From NCBI GenBank assembly GCA_036567205.1, contig DATCVA010000127.1, positions 1 through 14,967 on the forward strand: a stretch of DNA of 14,967 nt. Reading direction: 5' to 3'. Positions 14,929 to 14,967 of this stretch are shown in pieces. The notes under the pieces were generated by a model, which was not told where the DNA came from, made no database searches, and was given only the letters and a program-made list of their open reading frames with translations. Both the position numbers and the translations under genes were made by a program. Every line of letters starts with the position of its first letter. Positions within the stretch are counted from its first letter, which is position 1. This DNA comes from DATCVA01 sp036567205 (GTDB taxonomy: Bacteria > Pseudomonadota > Gammaproteobacteria > Burkholderiales > Burkholderiaceae_B).

Positions 14929-14951
14929 AAATCCAAGGATTTTTAACGCGC

Positions 14952-14967
14952 ATGCTGCATATTTATA
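14952..14967 (+). CDS. cysS: Probable cysteinyl-tRNA synthetase, first five codons
   Basis: Only ATG CTG CAT ATT TAT plus one base is inside the window: MLHIY. Cysteinyl-tRNA synthetases of this group commonly start ML-x-IYN, and in Bordetella-like genomes cysS lies, as I recall, divergent from a TPR gene and cyclophilin pair, as here. AAGGA (14935-14939) lies upstream, though 12 nt from the ATG. The call leans on gene order more than on sequence. Confidence 0.55.

Noticed and set aside
14776..14951. T-box leader before cysS
   Set aside because: No T-box sequence or terminator/antiterminator with a T-run; the context is proteobacterial.

Overview
The window looks like the chromosome of a betaproteobacterium, most likely Burkholderiales/Alcaligenaceae (Bordetella, Pusillimonas or Castellaniella type). 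This rests on recalled protein resemblance and gene order (trmJ beside suhB; a TPR gene, cyclophilin and lpxH divergent from cysS). No database search was possible. GC content is moderate, genes are densely packed, and there are no tRNA, rRNA, transposase, phage or CRISPR features.

Region 1 (1-3226) is catabolic. A truncated PLP-dependent serine/threonine dehydratase gene leaves the window on the left and is divergent from a MarR-family regulator gene. The regulator is followed by vanA and vanB, the oxygenase and reductase of vanillate O-demethylase, which turns vanillate into protocatechuate and formaldehyde. The van promoter is readable: a TTGACT/TACAAT pair followed at once by a 20-bp near-perfect palindrome, a convincing repressor operator. 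A strong intrinsic terminator closes the operon.

Region 2 (3224-7890) has, on the minus strand, a YhbW-like flavin monooxygenase and a 976-residue membrane-anchored Cache-HAMP-GAF-GGDEF-EAL protein of cyclic-di-GMP signalling. Its EAL residues are intact, but its GGDEF domain has Asn in place of the first metal-binding Asp and lacks the RxxD inhibitory site. A small class I methyltransferase gene is divergent from it.

Region 3 (7891-12434) is housekeeping: trmJ (tRNA 2'-O-methyltransferase, minus), suhB, a TerC/CBS/CorC membrane protein, and uppP (undecaprenyl-diphosphatase), the last three on plus. The trmJ-suhB gap holds a 23-bp tandem array in which the trmJ start codon sits in the first unit.

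Region 4 (12435-14967) is a minus-strand group of TPR protein, cyclophilin and lpxH (lipid A synthesis). It is divergent from what is probably cysS, of which only five codons are inside. The cyclophilin gene appears to have two translation starts, one secreted and one cytosolic.

Two copies of a 64-bp dispersed element (about 78% identical by hand alignment) sit in the two convergent gaps: methyltransferase/trmJ and uppP/lpxH. I see no defence island or clearly new multi-gene system. The most unusual signals are this repeat pair, the 23-bp array with nested mini-ORFs, and the MarR/van operator arrangement.
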